Assembly (NCBI RefSeq): GCF_016862895.1
Contig: NZ_BONV01000014.1
Coordinates: forward strand, 1-64,000
Reading direction: 5' to 3'
DNA: 64,000 bases
DNA from: Planotetraspora kaengkrachanensis
Lineage (GTDB): Bacteria > Actinomycetota > Actinomycetes > Streptosporangiales > Streptosporangiaceae
Positions 10,272-18,562 of the stretch are shown piece after piece. A program made the translations under genes and the position numbers. The notes beneath the pieces are model-generated. The model made no database searches, was not told the origin of the DNA, and saw nothing but the letters and a program-made list of their open reading frames with translations. The first letter of the stretch is position 1; each line of letters starts with the position of its first letter.

Positions 10272-10315
10272 GACTCAGCCCGCGGCCCGTTTCTGCCGTA
10301 TTCCGGTGGCACCCC

Positions 10316-10352
10316 TTTTGGAGGATCCCGATGGCGAGCAGATCCTGGCTGC
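10316..10352 (-). pseudogene. short transposase remnant right of the inverted-repeat unit
   Basis: Read on the minus strand, this gives DLLAIGILQ, matching the NLAIGILK stretch of the transposase remnant at 11.5 kb and continuing the fragment at 8792-8893 across the inserted unit. Upstream sequence is too decayed to follow. Confidence 0.4.
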
Positions 10353-10460
10353 CAGGCGATCTGGCTATGGCCGTCAGGGCGCTTCAGGCGCATCCTGTGA
10401 AGTGCGCGGAGTGGCCGGGCGTGGCCAGCATGCTGGGTTCTGGCCGGCGAGGAGGAATGC

Positions 10461-11306
10461 ATGGAAAGCGCGCCGAGCAGGACGGCGATGTTTGCGGCCG
10501 TGTCGCGTGGATTGTTTCGCCTGGAGACGGCGTCGCCGTGGGTACTGGACGATGTGCTGGCCCTGGTGCTTGTCGGCCCGGTATGGCAGCAGCTGCGAGA
10601 CCAGTTCGATCCGCTGTTCCCCGGCCCGGTCCGCAGCGAGTCCCGTGCGGCTGTCTGCACCCGCAGCCGGTACGCCGAGGACCGGCTGGCTGCTGGTGCC
10701 TTCACGCAGTACGTGATTCTTGGCGCGGGGCTTGACTCGTTTGCGTGGCGGCGGCCGGATCTGCTCGGCTCGCTGACGGTGTTCGAGGTTGATCACCCTG
10801 CCTCCCAGGCCTGGAAGCTCGAGCGGGTCAGGGAGCTCGGCCTGCCGCTCAGCGACTCGCAGGTATTCGTGCCGGCTGATTTCGAGGCCGGACCGGTTCA
10901 GGATGTTCTGGGCCCGGCTGGGTTCGACTGGGCGCAGCCGGCGATGTTCTGCTGGACGGGCGTCGCCCCCTATCTGACGGCACAGGCGATCGAGTCGACG
11001 TTGCGCACGATCGCGGCGGCTGCTCCCGGGTCTGAGGTGGTGTTCTCCTACCGGGCCGAGGACTGTGCGCTCGACGACGCGGGGACGGAATTCGCCCGTA
11101 TCTACACGCCGATCGCGGCTTCTGCCGGCGAGCCTCTTCAGCCTGGCTGGCCGGTATCCGAGATCGAGAGGCTGATCAGCCGGTGCGGGCTAAAGGTCGT
11201 GGACCACCCCGCACGTGCAGACCTCCAGCAGCGGTACTTCGCCGGCCGTACCGATGGCCTGCGGCCCTATACCTTCGAGACCCTGGTGGCCGCGCGGGTC
11301 ACCTGA
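10461..11306 (+). CDS. SAM-dependent methyltransferase (leucine carboxyl methyltransferase-like)
   Basis: 281 residues. The pattern RSRYAEDRLAAG, then VILGAGLDSFAWR (SAM-binding loop), FEVDHPASQAWK and FCWTGVAPYLT matches the TIGR00027/LCMT-like O-methyltransferases common in actinomycetes. The substrate is unknown; these enzymes often act on small natural products. Start ATG at 10461 with GGAGGA four bases upstream. It is surrounded by transposase remnants, so it may have arrived with them. Confidence 0.85.
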   Translation: MESAPSRTAMFAAVSRGLFRLETASPWVLDDVLALVLVGPVWQQLRDQFDPLFPGPVRSESRAAVCTRSRYAEDRLAAGAFTQYVILGAGLDSFAWRRPDLLGSLTVFEVDHPASQAWKLERVRELGLPLSDSQVFVPADFEAGPVQDVLGPAGFDWAQPAMFCWTGVAPYLTAQAIESTLRTIAAAAPGSEVVFSYRAEDCALDDAGTEFARIYTPIAASAGEPLQPGWPVSEIERLISRCGLKVVDHPARADLQQRYFAGRTDGLRPYTFETLVAARVT

Positions 11307-11387
11307 GCGAGCGCAGGCCACGTCGGCAACTTCACCGTCTGCGAGGGCCAGGCGGTGACGGTACGGCAGAGGAGTACAGCAACCTCC

Positions 11388-11523
11388 AGGGCCTCGGCGT
11401 AGCCGCGTCGTGTCCGCTTTGCTCATGCTGGGCGCAGTCCGAGGGTTTCGAGGGTCCGGGTGGCGTCCCGGGCGTGGTGCCTGCAGGCGGCGGCGACGCT
11501 GGCGTGCCCGGCCGTTTTCAAGA
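11388..11523. repeat. direct repeat copy 2 (ISAs1-type element right end)
   Basis: Second copy of the sequence at 8757-8893, same orientation. It is better preserved as a coding remnant than copy 1. Together they bracket the inverted-repeat unit and the methyltransferase gene. Confidence 0.6.
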
Positions 11524-11593
11524 TGCCGATGGCCAGGTTGCGCAGGGCGGCCATGGCCCCGGTTGCGCTGGCGGGAGGCGACCGGGATGTGCC
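11423..11593 (-). pseudogene. ISAs1-type transposase C-terminal fragment
   Basis: Reverse-strand frame of about 56 codons ending MAALRNLAIGILKTAGH...RHHARDATRTLETLGL, the characteristic C-terminus of ISAs1-family transposases. Nothing upstream on the minus strand resembles the rest of the enzyme, so it is a remnant without activity. Confidence 0.7.
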
Positions 11594-11623
11594 GCCAGCA
11601 CTATGCCGGGACCCTGCTGTGAG

Positions 11624-11655
11624 AGGCCCCCGGACCTGCACGAGTCCGGGGGCCT
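11624..11655 (+). terminator. strong intrinsic terminator
   Basis: A 12-bp perfect stem (AGGCCCCCGGAC at 11624-11635, GTCCGGGGGCCT at 11644-11655) with an 8-base loop is followed by TTCG. It lies 320 bp after the methyltransferase gene. It insulates the DUF4331 operon from the mobile patch. Confidence 0.8.
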
Positions 11656-11801
11656 TTCGCTGTCCGGATTTACCCAGAAATGCGGCCAATCCGGGGAGCG
11701 CGCGGTGACGAATGAGGGTCAGGATTCCGGCCGGATCCTCCCTTCGAAAGTCACCCGATCGGCCACTCAGGTGGCCGGGACCCGAAAGGATCCAGCAGAC
11801 C
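11656..11801 (+). promoter_or_regulatory. probable control region of the DUF4331 cluster
   Basis: 146 bases between the terminator and the DUF4331 start. CCGGATT at 11664-11670 and AATCCGG at 11688-11694 form an inverted repeat with a 17-base spacer. No clear -35/-10 pair is visible. The position makes it the likely promoter region. Confidence 0.35.
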
Positions 11802-13184
11802 ATGGAGCTCCGAACCAACCGGCGCATCCTCGTCGCCGTCGGCCTGGCGGGCGCGCTGGCCGTGTCCTCCCTCGCCCTTCTCCGACCGGAGACCGGCGTG
11901 GCGTCCTCGCACCGCGAGGCGCCGATGATCGCGGGCGACCCCCGGAACGACAACACCGACGTGTACGCCTTCGTCAGCCCGGACCGGCCCGACACGGTCA
12001 CCTTGATGGCCAACTTCATCCCGTTCGAGGAGCCGACCGGCGGGCCGAACTTCTACCAGTTCGACACCAACTCGCGGTACAACATCAAGATCGACAATAA
12101 CGGGGACGCCAAGCCCGACGTCACCTACCAGTGGGTCTTCAGGAACGAGGACAAGCGCGGCACGGCCACCTTCCTCTACAACAACGGCCCCGTCACCTCG
12201 CTGACCGACAAGAACCTGCTGTTCAAGCAGCGCTACACGCTCAAGAAGATCACGCACAGCGGGACGAAGACCCTGGTGTCCGACGGCATCGTGGCGCCGA
12301 GCAACACCGGCCCGGCCTCCATGCCGATGTACTCCATCCTGCGCGCCCAGTCGATCAAGAACGTCCCGGGTGGCACCAAGGCGTTCGCCGGGCAGGCCGA
12401 CGAGGCGTTCTTCGCCGACCTGCGGGTCTTCGACCTGCTGTACGGCGGCGACCTGTCCGAAGTCGGCAAGGACACCTTCAACGGATACAACGTGCACAGC
12501 CTCGCCCTGCAGGTGCCCAAGAAGGACGTCGCGCTGCGCGGGAACGCCGGCCGCAACCCGGTCATCGGCGTCTGGTCGACCGTGGACAAGTGGAGCCCGA
12601 AGGGCTACGTCCAGGTCTCCCGGCTGGGCCAGCCGCTGGTCAACGAGGTCGTCGTCCCGGCCGCGCTGAAGGACGCCTTCAACGCGCTGCCCCCCAGCAA
12701 GGACGCCGACGTCCCGGCCGTCGTCAAGCGCGTCACCAACCCCGAGGTGCCGATGCTGCTCCAGTCCATCTACGGACTCAAGGCGCCGAAGACCCCGCGC
12801 ACCGACCTGGTCGAGATCTTCCTGACCGGCATCGCCAAGGCCAACGGCCCGATCAAGGCCGACCTCAACTCACAGATCCTCAACAAGGACGCGGGCAAGC
12901 TGCGTCCCTCGGAGATGTTGCGGCTGAACATGTCCATCCCGCCCGCAAAGAGCCCGAACCGGCTCGGCGTCCTCGCCGGTGACCTGCAGGGCTTCCCGAA
13001 CGGCCGCCGCCTGGGAGACGACGTGATCGACATCGCCCTGCAGGCGATGGCCGGGGCCGCCCAGACCGGCAAGCTCGTCGGCGCCCTCGCGGCCGGCGAC
13101 AAGGTGAACCAGAACGACAGGCCGTTCTCCACGCAGTTCCCGTACATCCCGCTGCCCGGCAACACGTCCGTCAACGCCGGCTGA
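11802..13184 (+). CDS. exported DUF4331 protein
   Basis: 460 residues with a Sec-type signal (basic TNRR, hydrophobic stretch to about residue 30), then ASSHREAPMIAGDP and NTDVYAFVSPD, hallmarks of DUF4331. The family has no assigned reaction. It is often found beside TPR and metal-transport genes, as here. The ATG at 11802 follows AAAGGA by 11 bases. An ATG 30 codons upstream would push the signal peptide inward and was rejected. A strong hairpin separates it from the TPR gene, which may set differential expression. Confidence 0.88.
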   Translation: MELRTNRRILVAVGLAGALAVSSLALLRPETGVASSHREAPMIAGDPRNDNTDVYAFVSPDRPDTVTLMANFIPFEEPTGGPNFYQFDTNSRYNIKIDNNGDAKPDVTYQWVFRNEDKRGTATFLYNNGPVTSLTDKNLLFKQRYTLKKITHSGTKTLVSDGIVAPSNTGPASMPMYSILRAQSIKNVPGGTKAFAGQADEAFFADLRVFDLLYGGDLSEVGKDTFNGYNVHSLALQVPKKDVALRGNAGRNPVIGVWSTVDKWSPKGYVQVSRLGQPLVNEVVVPAALKDAFNALPPSKDADVPAVVKRVTNPEVPMLLQSIYGLKAPKTPRTDLVEIFLTGIAKANGPIKADLNSQILNKDAGKLRPSEMLRLNMSIPPAKSPNRLGVLAGDLQGFPNGRRLGDDVIDIALQAMAGAAQTGKLVGALAAGDKVNQNDRPFSTQFPYIPLPGNTSVNAG

Positions 13185-13192
13185 TCTGACGC

Positions 13193-13224
13193 GCGCGGGA
13201 CCCGGCCCTCCCCGGGTCCCGCGC
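13193..13224 (+). terminator. 13-bp perfect hairpin between the DUF4331 and TPR genes
   Basis: GCGCGGGACCCGG at 13193-13205 pairs fully with 13212-13224 across a 6-base loop, 8 bp past the DUF4331 stop and 20 bp before the TPR start. It has no U-run. It may be a partial terminator or a 3' mRNA-stabilising structure letting DUF4331 outnumber the downstream products. Confidence 0.65.
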
Positions 13225-13244
13225 CCAGACCTGAGGGGATCATC

Positions 13245-14546
13245 GTGAAGACCTCCGCGAAAGTCCGGATCGTCGCCGGCGTGCTCGGCCTCGCCTCCGT
13301 CCTGACCCTGGGCGCCGCCCTCATCCCTGGCGAGACCCCCGCCGAGCGGCCGTCACCGGCCGCCGCCGGCAGGCTCACGCTCGAGGAGATCCCGGTCTCC
13401 GCCGCCTCGCTCAAGGACACGATCCGGGCACTCACCACCCGGCTCGAACGGCTGCCGCGCGACCACGACGCCTGGGCCCAGCTCGGTGCGGCCTACGTCC
13501 AGCAGGCTCGCCTGACCGCCGACCCGTCCTTCTATCCCCGGGCCGAGCAGGCGCTGGGCCGTTCCCTCGCTCTGCGCCCCGGCGACTTCGCCGCCCTGGC
13601 CGGCCAGGCCGCACTCGCCGCCGGCCGCCACGACTTCGCCGAGGCCGTACGGCTGGCCCGCCTGTCGGAGGCCGCCAACCCCTACGGCCAGGGCGCCCAG
13701 GCGGTGCTCGCCGACGCCTACACCCAGCTCGGCCGGTACGGAGAGGCCACGCGGGCGGTCGACAGGCTGATGGCGCTGCACCCCGGCGTCGCGTCCTTCG
13801 CGCGGGCGTCCTACGACGCCGAACTCCGCGGTGACCGCGCCGCGGCCCGCCGCATGCTCGAGCACGCACTCGACGACGCATTCTCGCCCGAGGACGTCGC
13901 CTACTGCCGCCACTATCTGGGCGAGCTCGCTCTTCACTCCGGTGACCTGAAGCGCGCCACCGAGCAGTACCGCCTGGCGCTGAAGGCCGCCCCCGACTTC
14001 ACCCCCGCTCTCGCCGGAACCGCCAGGGCCGCCGCGCTGAGCGGCCGGCTGGAGGAGGCGGCCGACCTTTACGGGACGGTGGTCGCCCGGTTGCCCCTGC
14101 CCCAGTACGTCATCGAGTACGCCGAGGTGCTGACCGCGGCCGGCCGGGACCCGGTGGACCAGTGGGCGCTGCTGCTTGCGCAGCGGGACCTCATGAAGGA
14201 CGCCGGGGTCAAGGACGACCTGACCTGGGCGGAGTACGAGGCCGACCACGGCTCTCCCGCGCGGGCGGTGGAGTACGCCCGGGCCGAGTACGCCCGCAAC
14301 CCCAACGTGGTGGCCGCCGACGCCCTGGCCTGGGCGCTGCACCGCGACGGCCGCGACCGGGAGGCGTTGCCGTACTCCCGCCGGGCCACGGCCACCGGCT
14401 GGCGGAACGCGCTGCTCCTCCACCACCGCGCGGAGATCGAGCGCTCGCTCGGCATGGACCGCGAGGCCAGGGAATCCGCGGCCGGGGTCCGCGACGCCGA
14501 CCCCTCCTTCTCACCCGAACTCCCCGCGCTGGCGAGGTTCTCATGA
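13245..14546 (+). CDS. membrane-anchored TPR-repeat protein
   Basis: 433 residues. An N-terminal hydrophobic segment (residues 9-27) anchors or exports it, and about eight tetratricopeptide-like repeats follow from residue 60 (for example AWAQLGAAYVQQARL, AVLADAYTQLGRYGEATRA). TPR arrays usually scaffold protein partners. GTG start at 13245 with GAGGGGA upstream. The stop overlaps the transporter start as ATGA, so the two are translated together. Partner candidates are the DUF4331 protein and the NicO-like protein. Confidence 0.82.
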   Translation: MKTSAKVRIVAGVLGLASVLTLGAALIPGETPAERPSPAAAGRLTLEEIPVSAASLKDTIRALTTRLERLPRDHDAWAQLGAAYVQQARLTADPSFYPRAEQALGRSLALRPGDFAALAGQAALAAGRHDFAEAVRLARLSEAANPYGQGAQAVLADAYTQLGRYGEATRAVDRLMALHPGVASFARASYDAELRGDRAAARRMLEHALDDAFSPEDVAYCRHYLGELALHSGDLKRATEQYRLALKAAPDFTPALAGTARAAALSGRLEEAADLYGTVVARLPLPQYVIEYAEVLTAAGRDPVDQWALLLAQRDLMKDAGVKDDLTWAEYEADHGSPARAVEYARAEYARNPNVVAADALAWALHRDGRDREALPYSRRATATGWRNALLLHHRAEIERSLGMDREARESAAGVRDADPSFSPELPALARFS

Positions 14547-16084
14547 TGCTCGTAAGGACCGTCAGAAGGGCACTCGCCGTGGCCCTCGCCGGCCTGGCGG
14601 CGTGCGTGACGCTCACCGTGGCCGCCTCCTCGGCCCAGGCCGCGTCCATGCATCCCCTGGGCAACTTCACCGTCAACCACTACAACGGCCTGCGGATCAC
14701 CCCGGACCGGGTGGAGAACCTGGCGATCGTGGACAGCGCCGAGCTGCCCACCCTCCAGGCCCGCTCCGCCGTGGACGCCGACCGGTCGGGATCGATCTCC
14801 GACGCCGAGCGAACGGCGTACGGCGCCGCCCGCTGCGGCGAGCTCGCCGCAGCGCAGAGCCTGACGGTGAACGCGGCCGCCTCGGCCTGGCAGGTCGGGG
14901 AGGCGGGCTTCGTCTACGAGCCGGGACAGGGCGGCCTGCAGATCAGCCGGCTGACGTGCCGGTTGTCCGCGTCCGTTGAGACCCGGGGTGCGGTCGCGTT
15001 CAGCGACGGCTTCCTCGCCGACCGGCTGGGCTGGCGGGAGATCACCGCGGTGGCCGCCGACGGGGTGCGGCTGGCGCGATCGTCGGTCCCCGGGACCAGC
15101 GTCAGCGACGAGCTGCGCGGCTATCCGGGCGACCTGCTGGCCAGTCCGCTCGACCAGCGCACCGCGGAGCTGAGCGTCGTCACCGGGTCGGGGTCCGTGG
15201 CGGTCGCGTCGCCGCTGGTGGGCGGCGGGCCGGTCGGGGACGCGCTGGCGGCCCTGGACGGCGCGTTCACCCGGTTGGTCGGCACAGATTCCCTGACCGT
15301 GCCGCTGGGTCTGCTCGCCGTCCTCCTGGCCGCGCTGCTCGGCGCCGGTCACGCTCTCGCCCCGGGACACGGCAAGACCATCATGGCCGCGTATCTGGCC
15401 GGGCGGACCGGGCGTCCTCGCGACGCGCTGGTCATCGGCGCCACCGTGACGGTCACCCACACCCTCGGCGTGCTCGTCGCCGGTTTGTTGCTGACGGTGT
15501 TCTCCACCCTCACCGGGGAATCCGTACTCGGCTGGCTCGGCGTGGCGAGCGGACTGCTGATCGTCGTCGTCGGCGTGGGGTTGCTGAGGTCCGCCTGGAA
15601 TACCCGGCACGGTGGCGACCCGCACGGCCACGGCCACGGCCACGGACATGGTCACGGTCATGGTCACGGGCACGGTCACGGGCACGAACATGCGGAGCAG
15701 GAAGGCGCCCGGGTGGCGGTGCTCGAGCGCGAGCCCGTCGGTCCCCCCGCCGAGGAGCGTTCGCGCCGTGGGCTGGTCGGCATGGGAGTGGCAGGGGGCC
15801 TGGTGCCCAGCCCGTCGGCGCTCGTCGTCCTGCTCGGTGCGATCGCGCTCGGCCGCACCTGGTTCGGGATCGCCCTCGTGCTCGCCTACGGGCTCGGGAT
15901 GGCCGCCACCCTCACCGTCAGCGGACTGCTGCTGGTCAGGCTGGCGGGCGTGCTCGACCGCTTCGCCTCGCGAAGCCGCGGCCTGGCGGCCCGCTGGACG
16001 GCGCTGGCACCGGTCGCCACGGCCTGCGTGGTCATCGTGCTCGGCCTGGGCCTCGCCGTACGCAGCTTCACCGGATCCGTCTGA
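14543..16084 (+). CDS. NicO-like nickel/cobalt transporter with EF-hand-like and His-rich segments
   Basis: 513 residues. A signal peptide is followed by an extracytoplasmic domain with an EF-hand-like loop (DADRSGSISDAE), then membrane segments carrying the NicO motifs GAGHALAPGHGKT and TVTHTLGV. A cytoplasmic His/Gly run of more than twenty residues (alternating HG) at about residues 358-382 lies between helices, and four more helices follow. Metal export or uptake is expected from the family. The start overlaps the TPR stop. Alternative: one of the related membrane proteins annotated as sulfite exporter TauE-like. Confidence 0.85.
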   Translation: MMLVRTVRRALAVALAGLAACVTLTVAASSAQAASMHPLGNFTVNHYNGLRITPDRVENLAIVDSAELPTLQARSAVDADRSGSISDAERTAYGAARCGELAAAQSLTVNAAASAWQVGEAGFVYEPGQGGLQISRLTCRLSASVETRGAVAFSDGFLADRLGWREITAVAADGVRLARSSVPGTSVSDELRGYPGDLLASPLDQRTAELSVVTGSGSVAVASPLVGGGPVGDALAALDGAFTRLVGTDSLTVPLGLLAVLLAALLGAGHALAPGHGKTIMAAYLAGRTGRPRDALVIGATVTVTHTLGVLVAGLLLTVFSTLTGESVLGWLGVASGLLIVVVGVGLLRSAWNTRHGGDPHGHGHGHGHGHGHGHGHGHGHEHAEQEGARVAVLEREPVGPPAEERSRRGLVGMGVAGGLVPSPSALVVLLGAIALGRTWFGIALVLAYGLGMAATLTVSGLLLVRLAGVLDRFASRSRGLAARWTALAPVATACVVIVLGLGLAVRSFTGSV

Positions 16085-16197
16085 GCCGCTCGAGATCGAG
16101 GCTGCGGGCGAAGTGCCGGCGGCCCCGATCCGGCCGTTCACCGTCGGTGTCCTGAAGTGGGTGAGGGCCTACTGGCGTGGTGCGACCCGACCAAGGA

Positions 16198-16983
16198 TCA
16201 CGGCTGACGCCAGAGGGCGGCGAGCTCGACGCGGCTGGCACAACCGGTCTCGTCCAGGGCCCGGCCGAGGTGCTTCTTGACGGTGTCGACCCCGATGAAC
16301 AGGCGGTCGGCGATCCGCTGGTTGGTGAGTCCCTGAGCGGCGAGCCGGGCGACCTCCCACTCCCGGGGCGTCAACCGCCACTCGGCGCGGGCCGTCGCCT
16401 GCTCGCGGTGACGAGCGAGCTGATCGGCGGCCAGCGGGGTGAGATGGCGCCGCAGGGTCCGCAGCACCGTCAGGTCACGGACGGACACCTGTGGCGTGTC
16501 ACGCACCGCCATGCCGACATAGAGGACACCGGCCGGTCCGGCGTCGATCAGCATGCCGGCCTTGTCGGTGATCCCATATGGCCGCAGAAACCGCTCGGCG
16601 TACTCCCGGTCCTGCGCCACCTCGTCCAAGGTGACGACACCGGCCGCCGTCAGCAGCCGGCACGCCCGCTCGGTGCGGAAGGGGTCGGCGTCCATCCAGC
16701 GGGCGGCGTAGTCGGCCAGGAACCGCGGAGAATAGCCGCCCTGGACACCGCAGCCGCTTCCGACGGCCTCCTGCAGGGTGCGGCCGTGGAGCACCGCGAC
16801 TCCGGCGTAGCCGAACCAGGTCTGCAGAGCCCGCACCAGCCGTTCCTGGAACGCACTCAGATCTGTGGCCCTGTCGACCGCCTCCAGCACGCCGACCAGA
16901 CGCCGGTAGTCGGCGACCGCCATCGGTTCACCGGCCGGCAACGGACGGGGAACGGGGAGGGGTCCGGCGAGCGCGTCTGCCAC
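16198..16983 (-). CDS. LuxR-family transcriptional regulator
   Basis: 261 residues. The last 60 form a LuxR helix-turn-helix (LTPREWEVARLAAQGLTNQRIADRLFI, DTVKKHLGRAL). The N-terminal about 190 residues look like a GAF-type sensor. It is divergent from an SDR gene 106 bp away, so it probably controls that gene and itself. The inducer is unknown. Confidence 0.88.
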   Translation of the reverse strand: MADALAGPLPVPRPLPAGEPMAVADYRRLVGVLEAVDRATDLSAFQERLVRALQTWFGYAGVAVLHGRTLQEAVGSGCGVQGGYSPRFLADYAARWMDADPFRTERACRLLTAAGVVTLDEVAQDREYAERFLRPYGITDKAGMLIDAGPAGVLYVGMAVRDTPQVSVRDLTVLRTLRRHLTPLAADQLARHREQATARAEWRLTPREWEVARLAAQGLTNQRIADRLFIGVDTVKKHLGRALDETGCASRVELAALWRQP

Positions 16984-17089
16984 AGGTCAATCTTCCACCT
17001 TTGGGCCATACCGCGGCAAAAGGCGACGGGGCATCGTGATCGCAGCGCCTTGGGCACACGGCCGGAGGCGAGCCGAGAAGGGATCCACA

Positions 17090-17950
17090 GTGAACACCGT
17101 CCCGAGCCCGCGCCGATGGTTGATCACCGGTGCCAACAGCGGCCTCGGAGCCGCCTTCACCCGGGCCGCGCTCGCGGCCGGTGACGTGGTGGTCGCCGCG
17201 GTACGCCGCCCCGGGGCCATGGCCGAGGTGGCCGACGAGCACCCGGATCGGGTGACGGTCGTCGAGTTGGATGTGCGCGACCCAGCGGCCTGCCGGCGCG
17301 TGGTCGAGACCTCCGGCCGCATCGACGTGCTGGTCAACAACGCCGGCTACGGGATCGTCGGCGCGATCGAGGAGACCACTGAGGAGGAGGTCCGCGACGC
17401 GTTCGAGGTGATGTTCCACGCACCGCTGCGGTTGACCAGACTGGTGCTGCGGCAGATGCGTGAGCGGAGGAGCGGGGCGATCATCCAGGTCAGCAGCATG
17501 GGCGGGCTGCTGTCCTTCGCCGGTGCCGGCGCCTACTGCGCGGCCAAGGGAGCGTTGGAGCAGGCCAGCGAGGCGCTCGCGGCCGAGGTCGGGCCGCTGG
17601 GGATCAACGTCGTCATCCTCGAGCCAGGAGCCTTCCGGACCGGGTTCGCAGGATCGGCGCTCCGCCAGAGCACGCCGATCCCCGGCTACGAGGACACCGT
17701 GGGCCCGATACGGACCTCCTTGGCGGCTTCTCACGGCAACGAGCCCGGCGATCCGGACAAGGCCGCTCGAGCGCTGTTGAACACGCTCGACCTGCCAGAG
17801 CCTCCGCTACGGCTGGCGCTGGGTGAGGATGCGATCTCCGCCATCCGGGCGAAGCTCAAAGCGGTGGCCGCGGATCTGGACGCCACCGCCGACCTCGCCC
17901 GCCACACCGCCGTGGCGAGCCAAGATCCACTGATTGGCGGCATCCTCTAG
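17090..17950 (+). CDS. short-chain dehydrogenase/reductase
   Basis: 286 residues with a classical SDR layout: nucleotide-binding TGANSGLG near the start, NNAGYG, catalytic Ser in QVSSMGG and YCAAKGALE with Tyr/Lys. NADP(H) preference is likely from the Arg after the second strand (AAVRRPG). GTG at 17090 follows GAGAAGGGA; an ATG at 17036 would overlap the divergent promoter. Role unknown; probably regulated by the adjacent LuxR protein. Confidence 0.88.
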   Translation: MNTVPSPRRWLITGANSGLGAAFTRAALAAGDVVVAAVRRPGAMAEVADEHPDRVTVVELDVRDPAACRRVVETSGRIDVLVNNAGYGIVGAIEETTEEEVRDAFEVMFHAPLRLTRLVLRQMRERRSGAIIQVSSMGGLLSFAGAGAYCAAKGALEQASEALAAEVGPLGINVVILEPGAFRTGFAGSALRQSTPIPGYEDTVGPIRTSLAASHGNEPGDPDKAARALLNTLDLPEPPLRLALGEDAISAIRAKLKAVAADLDATADLARHTAVASQDPLIGGIL

Positions 17951-18052
17951 GATCGGGCCGTCTCTTCGGCCGATCTTGTGGGGTTCGACGTGCGCCTGTC
18001 CCGGTTGCGGTCCCTGTCCCCGGTACGGGCGAACCCGGTTCGGGCCGGCCGC

Positions 18053-18505
18053 ATGCCGATCCGAGCCCTCGGAGCGGCGAAGGCCGTGCTTCTGGTGGCG
18101 ACCGGCCTTCTGCCGGTGGCGTGTTCCACGTGCTCGTGGTCGGTGGCGGACATCCGCCGGCTGCACTCAGAACTCGCCGCGGCGGTTCCGGAAAGCCTGG
18201 GAGCCGCGTCGGTCGGTGCGATCCAGAACGGCTCCGAATGCGATGAGGACGGGCAGGGCGTATGGGCGAACGTGACGGTCCGGCACGTGCGTTCGTACAA
18301 GGACGTGATCAGTGAACTCAAACGACAGGGCTGGAGCGACCTGTCGGCGGAGCAAGAGGCCGGCTTCCTCGACGACAGCCCCGTCGTGAAGAAGCAGATC
18401 CGTGGTCGAACCGTCTTGGCATGGGTCGTCTCTCCCATCGAGCCGCCCGATGCGCCGAAAGGGTATGTCGAGCTCTCTTTCGAGTTCCTGGACGAAGACA
18501 CCTGA
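18053..18505 (+). CDS. small hypothetical lipoprotein
   Basis: 150 residues from ATG 18053: a short basic start, hydrophobic run and lipobox (LPVAC), then an acidic domain ending VELSFEFLDEDT. Upstream GTGs at 17978 and 17990 would give a 25- or 21-residue longer N-terminus ahead of the signal, so the ATG gives the best signal peptide. I do not recognise the family. It lies in the same direction as the SDR gene but without overlap. Confidence 0.6.
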   Translation: MPIRALGAAKAVLLVATGLLPVACSTCSWSVADIRRLHSELAAAVPESLGAASVGAIQNGSECDEDGQGVWANVTVRHVRSYKDVISELKRQGWSDLSAEQEAGFLDDSPVVKKQIRGRTVLAWVVSPIEPPDAPKGYVELSFEFLDEDT

Positions 18506-18562
18506 GACGCCGTGACGTGCGGAGCCGGCCGGAACCGGTCTCCGCAACTCATCCGGGCGGAT

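Larger units (their letters stand above)
8892..10313. mobile_element. 1.42-kb unit bounded by perfect 33-bp inverted repeats
   Basis: Bases 8892-8924 are the exact reverse complement of 10281-10313 (ends GGTGCCACCGGAATACGG...). TTTTGGAGG lies against or overlaps the ends at 8885-8893 and 10316-10324, like a target duplication. The insertion point is inside a transposase remnant. Inside are two overlapping genes and no transposase, so it would be non-autonomous, moved by an enzyme encoded elsewhere. The alternative is rearrangement between two decayed element ends. Confidence 0.6.

Noticed and set aside
10181-10796. Minus-strand ORFs across the start of the methyltransferase gene
   Set aside because: They overlap a well-supported gene with a good ribosome binding site and contain no transposase motifs beyond the short remnant at 10316-10352.
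11410-11622. A plus-strand 70-codon ORF ending just before the 11.6-kb terminator
   Set aside because: It lies opposite the transposase remnant and its sequence is explained by that remnant; the terminator alone does not prove a gene.
15612-15690. A short tandem DNA repeat as a separate element
   Set aside because: The repeated CACGGC/CACGGT units simply encode the His-Gly run of the NicO-like transporter.
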